The notes under the pieces were generated by a model. It saw only the letters and a list, made by a program, of their open reading frames with translations, did no database searches and was not told where the DNA came from. A DNA stretch of 21,926 nt from a virus: the IMG/VR virus record IMGVR_UViG_3300047550_003440, positions 1 to 21,926 of that record, one strand, 5' to 3'. Of this stretch, positions 7,003-14,364 are shown in pieces. The translations under genes and the position numbers were made by a program. Positions within the stretch are counted from its first letter, which is position 1. Each line of letters begins with the position of its first letter.

Positions 7003-7530
7003 TTATTCGGAAACTAATTGGACTATTTCTGTAATACTTAAATTTGTTGCATTAGCGTCAGCAAGAGCTGCAACCTTAACACTTCTTGACACTATTGCTT
7101 CTGTGACTGTAATAACTCCAACAACAGATGATGTATCTGCTGATATTGTTAGGGTAGATTCTGTTAAATCTGTGACTAACTGATGGACAGTATTTATCCC
7201 AGACGGTTGTGCATTTTCAATGGTTACATAATCTCCAATAACAAAAGGATTACCTGCATTATTTGGAAATGTAATAACTGTAGACGATCCAGTTGTAATT
7301 CCTGCAACCTTTTGCCTAGCAATTCTTTCCTTTAATACTTCATTCCCATATGGTGAAACATAAAATGAATTAGTAGTAACAGTAGGATTTCCGCCCGTTT
7401 CAACATAAACTGCAGTTAATCCGGCAGCAACACGTATATAACCACTTTTCAAAGCAATTGGATTGCTAGTTGCAGCAACAGAAACTGTTGGAGAAATTCT
7501 ATTTACATTTTGAACTATTTTTATTGCCAT
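7003..7530 (-). CDS. Conserved structural-type protein between gp67 and gp21
   Basis: I know this 175-aa type only as a conserved protein of marine T4-like phages found beside gene 21; its function is unknown. It is rich in Val, Thr, Ser and Ala with alternating beta-strand pattern and no Cys. Features are ISPTVSVAATSNPIALKSGY at the N terminus, FYVSPYGNEVLKERIARQKV in the middle, and GDYVTIENAQPSGINTVHQL, which resembles small beta-barrel or Ig-like decoration modules. The start ATG shares one base with the gp67-like stop (TAATG), so it is translated with the prohead core genes. A head decoration or vertex protein is a fair guess. Confidence 0.6.
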   Translation of the reverse strand: MAIKIVQNVNRISPTVSVAATSNPIALKSGYIRVAAGLTAVYVETGGNPTVTTNSFYVSPYGNEVLKERIARQKVAGITTGSSTVITFPNNAGNPFVIGDYVTIENAQPSGINTVHQLVTDLTESTLTISADTSSVVGVITVTEAIVSRSVKVAALADANATNLSITEIVQLVSE

Positions 7531-7697
7531 TATTCAGCATCTCCTGTTTGATCGCTATTATCAAACATCATTGTTGCAACTTCTGGTCGAATAGATTCTA
7601 TTTTTTCTGCAGATTTAGCATAGAGTAATTGTTTGACCACATCAGAAATATCAGATGGTGATCCATCAGTTGCAATCAAGTCGATAAGTTCTTCCAT
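7530..7697 (-). CDS. Prohead core protein gp67-like (55 aa)
   Basis: A small gene fills the gap between portal and the 175-aa gene. It starts MEELIDLIATDGSPSDISD, continues VVKQLLYAKSAEKIESIRP and ends EVATMMFDNSDQTGDAE. T4 gene 67 (80 aa, prohead core) occupies the same slot after gene 20 and has the same plan: an N-terminal ELIEAI helix, a helix with A-E-K, and an acidic tail. T4 gp67 is a minor internal core protein cleaved by gp21 that affects head shape. The stop overlaps the next ATG (TAATG). A TATAAATA box lies 25 bases upstream. Confidence 0.75.
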   Translation of the reverse strand: MEELIDLIATDGSPSDISDVVKQLLYAKSAEKIESIRPEVATMMFDNSDQTGDAE

Positions 7698-7721
7698 AAA
7701 AATTGTTTATTATTATATGGT

Positions 7722-7729
7722 TATTTATA
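7722..7729 (-). promoter_or_regulatory. Late promoter TATAAATA before the gp67-like gene
   Basis: A perfect T4 late box on the minus strand overlaps the last codons of gene 20 and lies about 25 bases before the gp67-like ATG. It would drive the gp67-like, 175-aa and gp21 genes. Confidence 0.58.
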
Positions 7730-9419
7730 TTTTTCCACCTTTGGGTTCTGGTATTTCTACTGCTGTATCATTTATAGTAGGTTCTATTGGAACTTCACCA
7801 CCTGCTCCTTGTTCAATCGCTTGACCTGCAGTTTCTCCATCACCAGGTAACGGATTACCCATCTCGTCAACAGGGGCATTTGGATCCGGTAAAATACCTT
7901 TAGCAATTTCATCTTCAATTTGAAGATCTATTTCAATAATCTCCGAGTCAGTTTGACGAAGAATTTTTTTACGAACATATTCTGTCGAATAATACTTTCC
8001 AATATAAGGTTCAATTGTAGTTGCAAGTGTCAATCTGTTGGTTAATAATTCTGCTTCTTTTAATTCTGAAAAATGATTGTCATATAAAAAGTCGTATTGA
8101 ATATGATCACTCATTTTTTCCCAATCTTCTGGGGAAACTATATTTTTTAATAGTAATTGTGTGCGAAGAATATCATTAAAAAGATTAGCAAATCTCTTTC
8201 TCAAACGACCAACAAACTTTGAGAACATCAGTTCATCTCTTAAAATTTCAGATGATCTGCCAAGATTAAATCCATCACCACCACCAGCAATCCTTGTTTC
8301 TGGAACTCCAAGTGCTCTATAAAGTTTTTTCTGGAAGTATTCAATATCCGAAAGTTCACCAAGATTTTGACCACCGGGAAGAGTGGTAATTTCAGTTCCT
8401 CTACCACCTTCTCTTCTTGGAAGCCAAAAGTCTTCAAGCATACTCATGAACTTACGATCATCACGAACTTCACCAGTATTTGCATCATAAACAAGTTTAT
8501 TACGATAACGAGACATAACCTCTTTCAAGTATTGCTCTGCTTTTACTTTAGGTAGATTGCCAACATCAATGTAAAAAATACGACGCTCTGGTGCTCTAGA
8601 TAGTCTATAGATAACTAGAGAGTCCTCAATCATTCTTAACTGATTAAGTGCTTTAATTGCCTTGTGTAGATAAGAAAGAATTGTTCCCTTATTTCTATCA
8701 ACTAATCCTGAAGTGCAATATGTAATTGAATCTTTTGCAATCTTAACTCCTCTTTTAGATCCACCACTAATTGTTCCTGTAGGAAAATTTGGAGTAGGAG
8801 TATAAATGAAGTATTCTTCAATTTCTGGAAAATTATATTCTTGCTCTTGTCCGAAAGATCTTGATAGCAAATTTAAATTTCTTGTTCCATTAACATCATT
8901 GCCCGTCTTTTTCTCTTGACGAACATGTTTTACTTTCATTGGATCAATATATCTTAATTCCTGGATACCTGCATCAGGATTTTTTTGATCAATTACTTTA
9001 AGATAAAATAAACGTCCATCTATATACCAGTTTCTGAAAATTTCATGAGACTTTTTATCAAAGTCCATGATTTCTTTAATATATTTAAATTCTGCTCTTA
9101 TAACTTCTTTTAAACGATCACTTGCATTTAAGTTAGATAATTCAATTTCTACAGGAGAATCATAAAGGTCGCTGACAATCGCTTCATTTACAACACTTTC
9201 AATAGCATTATCACACTCAGGATGAAGTGCCATTTCACGATAACGGCGAATTAAATCATACTCAGTTCTATAAACACCCTCAATATCTACATATTGACCA
9301 TAAAATCCAGACTGAATAAAATAGTCAACCCCGTCCTCATTACTAGGAGGAACGGGGGAAACTACAGATTTGGGTTTGTTGTCACTACTCTCAATCGAAA
9401 AACCAAAAAGTTTCGCCAT
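7725..9419 (-). CDS. gp20: Portal vertex protein gp20
   Basis: The 564-aa protein is the T4-type portal (T4 gp20, 524 aa). It has DLIRRYREMALHPECDNAIE (about 55-74), the conserved AIVSDLYDSPVEI, a RYIDPMKVKHVR strand, IYRLSRAPERRIFYIDVGNL (about 270-289), MSRYRNKLVYDANTGEVRDD, and PGGQNLGELSDIEYFQKKLY followed by ALGVPETR. These are signature portal segments used in cyanophage diversity surveys. A dodecamer forms the head entry vertex, nucleates assembly, docks the terminase and later joins the neck. The N terminus, MAKLFGFSIE, follows a 35-base gap after gp19. The C terminus is acidic and Gly/Pro-rich. Confidence 0.96.
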   Translation of the reverse strand: MAKLFGFSIESSDNKPKSVVSPVPPSNEDGVDYFIQSGFYGQYVDIEGVYRTEYDLIRRYREMALHPECDNAIESVVNEAIVSDLYDSPVEIELSNLNASDRLKEVIRAEFKYIKEIMDFDKKSHEIFRNWYIDGRLFYLKVIDQKNPDAGIQELRYIDPMKVKHVRQEKKTGNDVNGTRNLNLLSRSFGQEQEYNFPEIEEYFIYTPTPNFPTGTISGGSKRGVKIAKDSITYCTSGLVDRNKGTILSYLHKAIKALNQLRMIEDSLVIYRLSRAPERRIFYIDVGNLPKVKAEQYLKEVMSRYRNKLVYDANTGEVRDDRKFMSMLEDFWLPRREGGRGTEITTLPGGQNLGELSDIEYFQKKLYRALGVPETRIAGGGDGFNLGRSSEILRDELMFSKFVGRLRKRFANLFNDILRTQLLLKNIVSPEDWEKMSDHIQYDFLYDNHFSELKEAELLTNRLTLATTIEPYIGKYYSTEYVRKKILRQTDSEIIEIDLQIEDEIAKGILPDPNAPVDEMGNPLPGDGETAGQAIEQGAGGEVPIEPTINDTAVEIPEPKGGKI

Positions 9420-9454
9420 CTTATAATTTTTATTAAACTACTTGTATGAGTTAT

Positions 9455-10045
9455 TTAGTTAATATCTTCTCCACCAGCTGATGGAGAATTACCTTTCATT
9501 GCTTCCCACCAGAGAATTTGGAACTCTACAGGGAATTCTTGAATGGTTGATGTGCCGTAATCGAGCGTAATTGCTCCGATAGAAGTTGGAAAAATATCAT
9601 AAAAATGATATGCTCTGAGAGTTGATCCATCACGATCAAGTTGATAAACAAAAGCATCTGCAGTATATGCTGTTGGATCTGTTTCTCCAGTATTATCGGA
9701 AACTCGATTAATTCTATTCATCCAATTCTCAAATGCTGAACGAATAGCAAAGTCAGTGTCATTAATTACCGTAACTGTCCAACTTTCAAATGTCCTGTCT
9801 CCTGCAACTTTTAGAGTTCTTCCTCTAAAAGGAACATCGATAGGAGCAACATTAGAAGCAGGAAGGTTTGCACCTTTGACTAAAAATCTTGCCTTATCAA
9901 GAACATTAGTATCTGCAGGAGCAATATCTGGGAATGAAAGAACAACTTCAAAAAGATTACTTCTAGCACCACCACCTGTTAACTTACTCTTAAAGTCAGT
10001 AATCTTTCTTAGTGGAGGTGGATTTAATTGTTGTCTAGTTGCCAT
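9455..10045 (-). CDS. gp19: Tail tube protein gp19
   Basis: The 196-aa protein has the gp19 pattern. A FKSKLTGGGARSNLFEVVLS segment lies near residues 18-37, then KGANLPASNVAPIDVPFRGR (about 72-91), the FESWTVTVINDTDFAIRSAF block (about 100-119), and a C-terminal YHFYDIFPTSIGAI followed by EFPVEFQILWWEA. Hexameric rings stack to form the inner tail tube that passes DNA. It lies between sheath and portal, as in T4. An AGAGGT lies 11 bases before the ATG. Confidence 0.95.
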   Translation of the reverse strand: MATRQQLNPPPLRKITDFKSKLTGGGARSNLFEVVLSFPDIAPADTNVLDKARFLVKGANLPASNVAPIDVPFRGRTLKVAGDRTFESWTVTVINDTDFAIRSAFENWMNRINRVSDNTGETDPTAYTADAFVYQLDRDGSTLRAYHFYDIFPTSIGAITLDYGTSTIQEFPVEFQILWWEAMKGNSPSAGGEDIN

Positions 10046-10064
10046 GGTAGTTTAAACCTCTAAA

Positions 10065-12242
10065 TTAAAAGTTTCCGATTACTTCTTCAAAGTCAACACC
10101 AGTCTTGGTGGCAATAAAGTTAAGACCAATGAAGTTAATTGATCTTGCAGGTTTGATGTAAATATCAGCAACAAATTCATTGTTGTCGATTACGGCAGCA
10201 GTGTTATTTGTTTCATCACAGATAACAACATAATCAAAGATTCCTCTCTTTGCTTGAACATCACGTAAGAATGGTTCAATAGTATTTACAAAGTTAGTTC
10301 TTGTAATTTCATCATTGAATTCAAAGAGAGCATCTTTCGCTGCTTGAGAAATTGCATCCTCAAGATAGATAAACAGACGACGGACATTGATTCTGTCGAA
10401 TGCGGAAGACTTGGCAAATCCAGTCTTATCGCCAAATAGAATTATTCCAGCACCAGGTGAGAAGATTACTGGGTTAATTCTATTTGAGTAGAGAACATCT
10501 CTTTGAGTCTTAGATGGGTTATATGCAAGCTTAACAGCATTTAAGATGGCACCTCTTGATGTACCTGCGGGAGAATACCAAGCAAAGTTGTTGATATCGT
10601 TACGGGCACAAAGACCTGCAATGTCTCCATTTAGAGGTACATATCTAAATGTATTTGAGAATCTGTCATACATGTACTTGTAACCACTATCAAATATCGC
10701 ATAGGATGATGATGTAACAGAAGCATAAAACTCAATTACATTGTCAGTAATATCTGCAGCAGATCTTACTGTTACTGCATTTTGGTCTGATGTGTCAGAT
10801 AGTGCAGCGCCTCTATAATGTGAAATAAAGGCAATTGCATCTTTTCTCAACTCAGCAACTGAAATGAGTTTATTTGCAAGTGCTTGTGCAGTGTTGATAT
10901 CATAAGCAGCAGATCCCATCAGGAGGAAGTCTACCTTGAAGTTTTCTGTATTTTCAAATAAATCATATCCGCCAGAAAGTTCTGCCAGAGATGCAGTTAA
11001 TGATCCTGCAGCGGTTGTTCCTGCCTGACCATTGTAATCTAAACCACCAGTAAGAGTGTTTGTTGAAGAACCTGCAGCAGCAAAAGTAATTCCATCTGCT
11101 TCTTGATTCCAAGCAACATCAGACTCTAAGTTAAAACCTGAACTATATCCAGTAGTTACAATCCCTGTTGGAGAATTGAGACCAAAGATATACTCAGAGT
11201 TATTAGCAAGATACTTTCTCCAGTATGAAGGATTTCCTACTGAGAATTCGGCATCAGTTGCCTTAGACAGTGAGAGGTGCTTCTCAAGAATTGTTCCAGC
11301 ATTTCCAGTTACTGTGCCGAGAGCATCAATAACTACAACATGAACTTCGTCAAATCTTGAATTTCTTGGTGCAGCGAATGCAGAAGTGCCAGGTCTTGGA
11401 GCAATGTTATTCCAAGAAATTGATGAGGTGCTAGTTAAACCTAGTGTTTGTTGGTCAAACCAATCAAGTCTTGAAGTATAAGAAGTAGACCCAAGTGCTG
11501 TTACACCACCAGTTGTATGAATAGCAACACTTCCTGTGGAGGAGAATGCATAAATACCAGAAGGTTGATAGTCAACTTCTGTCTCAGTTCCGCTTGCCGA
11601 AATATAAGAAAGTACCTTTACAGATACATCGGTGCCAGAGACTTCAGTAATAATACCCTTTAAGTATCCATCAAGTACTGAAGTTGTACCAGCACCAGGA
11701 TTTACTCTACCTACCACAGATTGGGTAACACCATATCCAACCTGAATGCTTGTAATACCTGATGCAACTGAAGTGTTAATGCCAACCAAAATTTGGTCTG
11801 CTTTAGAATCAATAATACCAACTTTAAGACCATTAGACCAAGAACCCGGGTTTCTTGCTGCAACTACAACACCAGCAAGAGTATTTTCATCATACCCTAG
11901 AGCATTGTAGTGATCTACACTATCAATTTTAACACTAGAAGCAGTTCCAACAAAACCATTTCTTAGATCATTATCATTTGCTCTTACAACTCTTAAAGCA
12001 CCACCATATGCTAGATATGAAGAGGCAGATAACCAATACTCATATTGCTTATCTGTAGAGTATGGTCCTCCAAAATTGGTAAGTAAATCATTTTCATTTT
12101 CCACTAATGTTGGGGAATCAATAGGTCCCTTAGCAAAAGGTGCAACTATTGCTCCAATTTTGTCTGATGAAGGAGTAACTCTTCCAATTGTTAAATCAAT
12201 TTCTCTTACTACAATTCCAGGAGATGCTAAATTTAGTGGCAT
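10065..12242 (-). CDS. gp18: Contractile tail sheath protein gp18
   Basis: The 725-aa product starts MPLNLASPGIVVREIDLTIG, the typical sheath N-terminal strand, followed by GAIVAPFAKGPIDSP and an ENDLLTNFGGP segment. The C-terminal conserved sheath domain shows AGLCARNDINNFAWYSPAGT, ILNAVKLAYNPS, RDVLYSNRINPVIF, and RINVRRLFIYLEDAISQA. The middle (about 130-420) is Ser/Thr/Gly-rich and corresponds to the surface-exposed variable domains. It is somewhat longer than T4 gp18 (659 aa). The sheath contracts to drive the tube through the cell envelope. A GGAG lies 7 bases before the ATG, and an AATAAATA box lies 33 bases upstream. Confidence 0.96.
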   Translation of the reverse strand: MPLNLASPGIVVREIDLTIGRVTPSSDKIGAIVAPFAKGPIDSPTLVENENDLLTNFGGPYSTDKQYEYWLSASSYLAYGGALRVVRANDNDLRNGFVGTASSVKIDSVDHYNALGYDENTLAGVVVAARNPGSWSNGLKVGIIDSKADQILVGINTSVASGITSIQVGYGVTQSVVGRVNPGAGTTSVLDGYLKGIITEVSGTDVSVKVLSYISASGTETEVDYQPSGIYAFSSTGSVAIHTTGGVTALGSTSYTSRLDWFDQQTLGLTSTSSISWNNIAPRPGTSAFAAPRNSRFDEVHVVVIDALGTVTGNAGTILEKHLSLSKATDAEFSVGNPSYWRKYLANNSEYIFGLNSPTGIVTTGYSSGFNLESDVAWNQEADGITFAAAGSSTNTLTGGLDYNGQAGTTAAGSLTASLAELSGGYDLFENTENFKVDFLLMGSAAYDINTAQALANKLISVAELRKDAIAFISHYRGAALSDTSDQNAVTVRSAADITDNVIEFYASVTSSSYAIFDSGYKYMYDRFSNTFRYVPLNGDIAGLCARNDINNFAWYSPAGTSRGAILNAVKLAYNPSKTQRDVLYSNRINPVIFSPGAGIILFGDKTGFAKSSAFDRINVRRLFIYLEDAISQAAKDALFEFNDEITRTNFVNTIEPFLRDVQAKRGIFDYVVICDETNNTAAVIDNNEFVADIYIKPARSINFIGLNFIATKTGVDFEEVIGNF

Positions 12243-12267
12243 CTTTATTCTCCGTATCCAGAATTAT

Positions 12268-12300
12268 TCTAAAAATATTTATTAAAAAGTATATTTTAGA
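12268..12300. repeat. A+T-rich inverted repeat around the gp18 late box
   Basis: TCTAAAAATAT (12268-12278) and ATATTTTAGA (12291-12300) pair with a single extra A. They flank the AATAAATA box in the gap between the zinc-finger gene and gene 18. It could be a weak hairpin or an operator-like site, or just A+T-rich chance symmetry. Confidence 0.3.
12276..12283 (-). promoter_or_regulatory. Late promoter box AATAAATA before gene 18
   Basis: The minus strand reads AATAAATA 33 bases before the gp18 ATG, in the 85-base gap after the zinc-finger gene. It would let the abundant sheath and tube genes be transcribed independently of the fractured terminase cluster upstream. Confidence 0.42.
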
Positions 12301-12327
12301 TTGAGAAACAATGCATGAACACTGACA

Positions 12328-12555
12328 TTACCAATCAGGATAATGCCATTCAGTTAAATATATATTTTTTTTCCTATATTCTTGAACTCTTTTTATAGTG
12401 CATTCTTTACACTCATAAGAATAAGATGATGGTAAAGTATAATTTTTACGAGTACGATAAAAACCATCTAATAAGTTTTTTTTAATTCCACAAACCTTAC
12501 ATTTTCTATCGTCAAGAAATAAATGCTCTATTTCAAATTGATTTTCTAAGTCCAC
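12328..12555 (-). CDS. Small four-cysteine zinc-finger protein
   Basis: The 75-aa product has two CxxC knuckles, CKVC at residues 19-22 and CKEC at 49-52, with FYRTRKN between and a basic helix KRVQEYRKKN after. This is the zinc-binding scaffold seen at the start of many phage HNH/endonuclease VII-like proteins, but no HNH catalytic His-Asn-His set is visible. It may be a DNA-binding accessory or a remnant of a mobile endonuclease. The start is GTG at 12555, sharing one base with the gp17 C-piece stop (TAGTG). The coupling suggests co-translation with the terminase nuclease piece. Confidence 0.6.
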   Translation of the reverse strand: MDLENQFEIEHLFLDDRKCKVCGIKKNLLDGFYRTRKNYTLPSSYSYECKECTIKRVQEYRKKNIYLTEWHYPDW

Positions 12556-13769
12556 TATCTATAATCCCACATATAAGATCTATCACCATATTCATCAACA
12601 TTCCATACCTCTAAAGCATTATTTTCGCTTTTTGATCCTGCAAATATCCATCTATCTCCGGTTTCCTCATCAACAGTGATGCTGAAATCATCTAGTCCAT
12701 CTGCAATAAATCCAAATGGTGCCATATCTTGTTCTATTTGATTTTTTTGTTCTTCATAAATTCTTTTACGAACATCATTATCCGTCATCTCTTTGAAATA
12801 GTCCTGTGCGACCAACCAAGAGAAGATTACAAGGCACATTGCCAAATCATCATTACAACCCTCTTCTGCCTCAAAGGAGTTGTGTCTCTGAGCGAATGTG
12901 GTTAACTCAGATATGATATCATAATCTACCGTAAGTAATTTATCATCTTCCATTAAGGTTTTTAAGTTAGAACATCCCAACTTTTTAACGGCTGCAGTTG
13001 TTCTTACACCAAGTTGCGATTTCTTACCACTAAATCCAGATCCTACAATTTGTCCAGCACGACCTCTCATGGCACACATTAAGACATTATCATATTCCAA
13101 ATCAAAGTGAAGAATATTTGCAACCTGATCTCCAATATCATTAACTTCAACTAATAACCAAGAATTATTATATCCTTTTGCCACTTCATGAATAACACTT
13201 GGAAATAGCATTGGTTTAATTTCATTATTTTTATATTTTGCTACAACTTTATAAGGAAAATTAGTAATATCAAAGACAATGAATGCTGAATAATCATTCC
13301 CAATTCCACGAGCAACGTCAACGGTCATCAAATAGTTGTGTTCCTCTTTTGGATTTTCATAAATGTCAAGACCTGCGTTCCTTTTTATTGGGTCTTCATA
13401 AACAAGATTTTTGAGTTTTGCTGGATTGATAAGAGTGTTTGTAGATCCCAAAAATTCGCAGTTATGTGATATTATATTATTTGAATAATATAAATTATCT
13501 TCTCCAACATCAAGTAAATCATAAAGATATACTTCTTTTTCTACAATTTCATTATAAACTACTTTTTTTCCCTGTAAAAAATCATCAACTTTAATCATTG
13601 ATGCTTTAATTTGTTCTTCTCCAAAAGAATGGTTATCAGAACACTTTATTTCTGACCCATCATCAAATATTATCCAATGATAAAAAGGTTTATATACTTT
13701 TTGAATTCCAGAAAAAGATTTAAATCCACTTGGAGTCTTTACTGTAATATTTTTATTAAGTTTAAACAT
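12555..13769 (-). CDS. gp17: gp17 terminase piece 3: C-intein 2 fused to the nuclease domain
   Basis: Residues 1-103 are a C-intein: TPSGFKSFSGIQKV, block B-like SDNHSFG (His47), then LYDLLDVGEDNLYYSNN and terminal SHN with catalytic Asn103. Cys104 is the +1 nucleophile. Residues 104-404 are the terminase C-terminal nuclease, starting CEFLGSTNTLI, which aligns with T4 AFEGTSGTLIS. Acidic residues typical of the RNase H-like fold are present: Asp151 (TVDVARGIGNDY), Glu208 (LLVEVND) and Asp307/308 (CNDDLAMCLVIFSW). This domain cuts concatemeric DNA during packaging. The ATG overlaps the GIY-YIG gene stop by 8 bases. Alone it would carry a 103-residue intein on its N terminus, so trans-splicing with piece 2 is inferred. 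Confidence 0.93.
   Translation of the reverse strand: MFKLNKNITVKTPSGFKSFSGIQKVYKPFYHWIIFDDGSEIKCSDNHSFGEEQIKASMIKVDDFLQGKKVVYNEIVEKEVYLYDLLDVGEDNLYYSNNIISHNCEFLGSTNTLINPAKLKNLVYEDPIKRNAGLDIYENPKEEHNYLMTVDVARGIGNDYSAFIVFDITNFPYKVVAKYKNNEIKPMLFPSVIHEVAKGYNNSWLLVEVNDIGDQVANILHFDLEYDNVLMCAMRGRAGQIVGSGFSGKKSQLGVRTTAAVKKLGCSNLKTLMEDDKLLTVDYDIISELTTFAQRHNSFEAEEGCNDDLAMCLVIFSWLVAQDYFKEMTDNDVRKRIYEEQKNQIEQDMAPFGFIADGLDDFSITVDEETGDRWIFAGSKSENNALEVWNVDEYGDRSYMWDYR
13461..13769 (-). other. Split intein 2, C-terminal half (103 aa)
   Basis: This half contains all intein blocks except the first and ends in His-Asn before Cys+1. I recall close similarity to the atypically split AceL-TerL intein from a metagenomic phage terminase, which has a 25-residue N half and begins MFRTN where this begins MFKLN; both share a GIQKV segment. 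That comparison is from memory and needs an alignment. Confidence 0.9.
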
Positions 13770-14331
13770 TTGACCAGCACTCTTTTAAAATAATTCTTTT
13801 TATTCCTTGTGGAGTTAAATTATAATCTTTGGCATATTCTTTGCAAAATGCCTGAATGTATGATAATTTTTTACCATTTTTCATAACAACCCCAACATTT
13901 TTTAAGTCTGGTTTTTCATTATATAGTTTTCTTATCTCTCTTATCTGCTCATCATTTATTTTTCTACTAAAAACTCTACCTTTTCTAGAGTTACTCATTT
14001 TTTCTATGGTTTCTTCAGAGAAGCAATTTTTAATTCCTTTGTTCCAAGGAACAGTGCCTTTTTTTACTCCTCCAATTCCCTTTCGTTCGTAATTATCAAA
14101 TCCTTCTCCACCAGTAGACTTATTCCAACCATTCTTAAAAGTATCAAATTTTTCTATGTAAAAAATTTCTGCCTCTTTTGCTTTTTCCGGAATATCTATC
14201 TGTTCATTTATTTCAAAAGTATGTGGTGGTTTATTTCTTTTATGCTCCCTTTTTCTAGCATCTAAATTTTGCGTTTGTCCCACATATTTAATATTACCGT
14301 TCAAATCCTTAAGAAAGTAAATATAATACAT
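13762..14331 (-). CDS. Free-standing GIY-YIG homing endonuclease in the second gp17 break
   Basis: The 189-aa product has the GIY-YIG core in order: YYIYFLKDLNGNIKYVGQT (residues 2-20), the Arg-His segment DARKREHKR (24-32), the catalytic Glu in EIFYIEKF (55-62) and GWNKSTGGEG (68-77). A NUMOD3-like GVKKGTVPWNKGIKN follows, then a basic helical region and a C-terminal helix-turn-helix-like segment (AKDYNLTPQGIKRII). GIY-YIG enzymes such as I-TevI spread introns, inteins or themselves. It lies between N-intein 2 and C-intein 2. Its stop overlaps the C-intein ATG by 8 bases. It has its own TATAAATA box 10 bases upstream but no Shine-Dalgarno. Confidence 0.9.
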   Translation of the reverse strand: MYYIYFLKDLNGNIKYVGQTQNLDARKREHKRNKPPHTFEINEQIDIPEKAKEAEIFYIEKFDTFKNGWNKSTGGEGFDNYERKGIGGVKKGTVPWNKGIKNCFSEETIEKMSNSRKGRVFSRKINDEQIREIRKLYNEKPDLKNVGVVMKNGKKLSYIQAFCKEYAKDYNLTPQGIKRIILKECWSNV

Positions 14332-14340
14332 TTTTTTAAT

Positions 14341-14348
14341 TATTTATA
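14341..14348 (-). promoter_or_regulatory. Late promoter TATAAATA for the GIY-YIG gene
   Basis: A perfect T4 late box lies in the 28-base gap between the N-intein 2 stop and the GIY-YIG ATG, only 10 bases before that ATG. The leader would be nearly absent. The transcript would also cover gp17 piece 3. Confidence 0.5.
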
Positions 14349-14364
14349 ATCCAAAAAACTCACA
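14344..14364 (-). other. Ghost of the C-extein junction after N-intein 2
   Basis: Overlapping the stop of gp17 piece 2, in the +1 frame, the minus strand encodes Cys-Glu-Phe-Phe-Gly-Leu-stop. The real extein after intein 2 begins Cys-Glu-Phe-Leu-Gly-Ser at 13460. The first 15 bases differ at three positions, all third codon positions. I infer a decayed copy of the intein/extein junction, possibly left by the insertion event. Chance is not excluded at this length. Confidence 0.4.
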
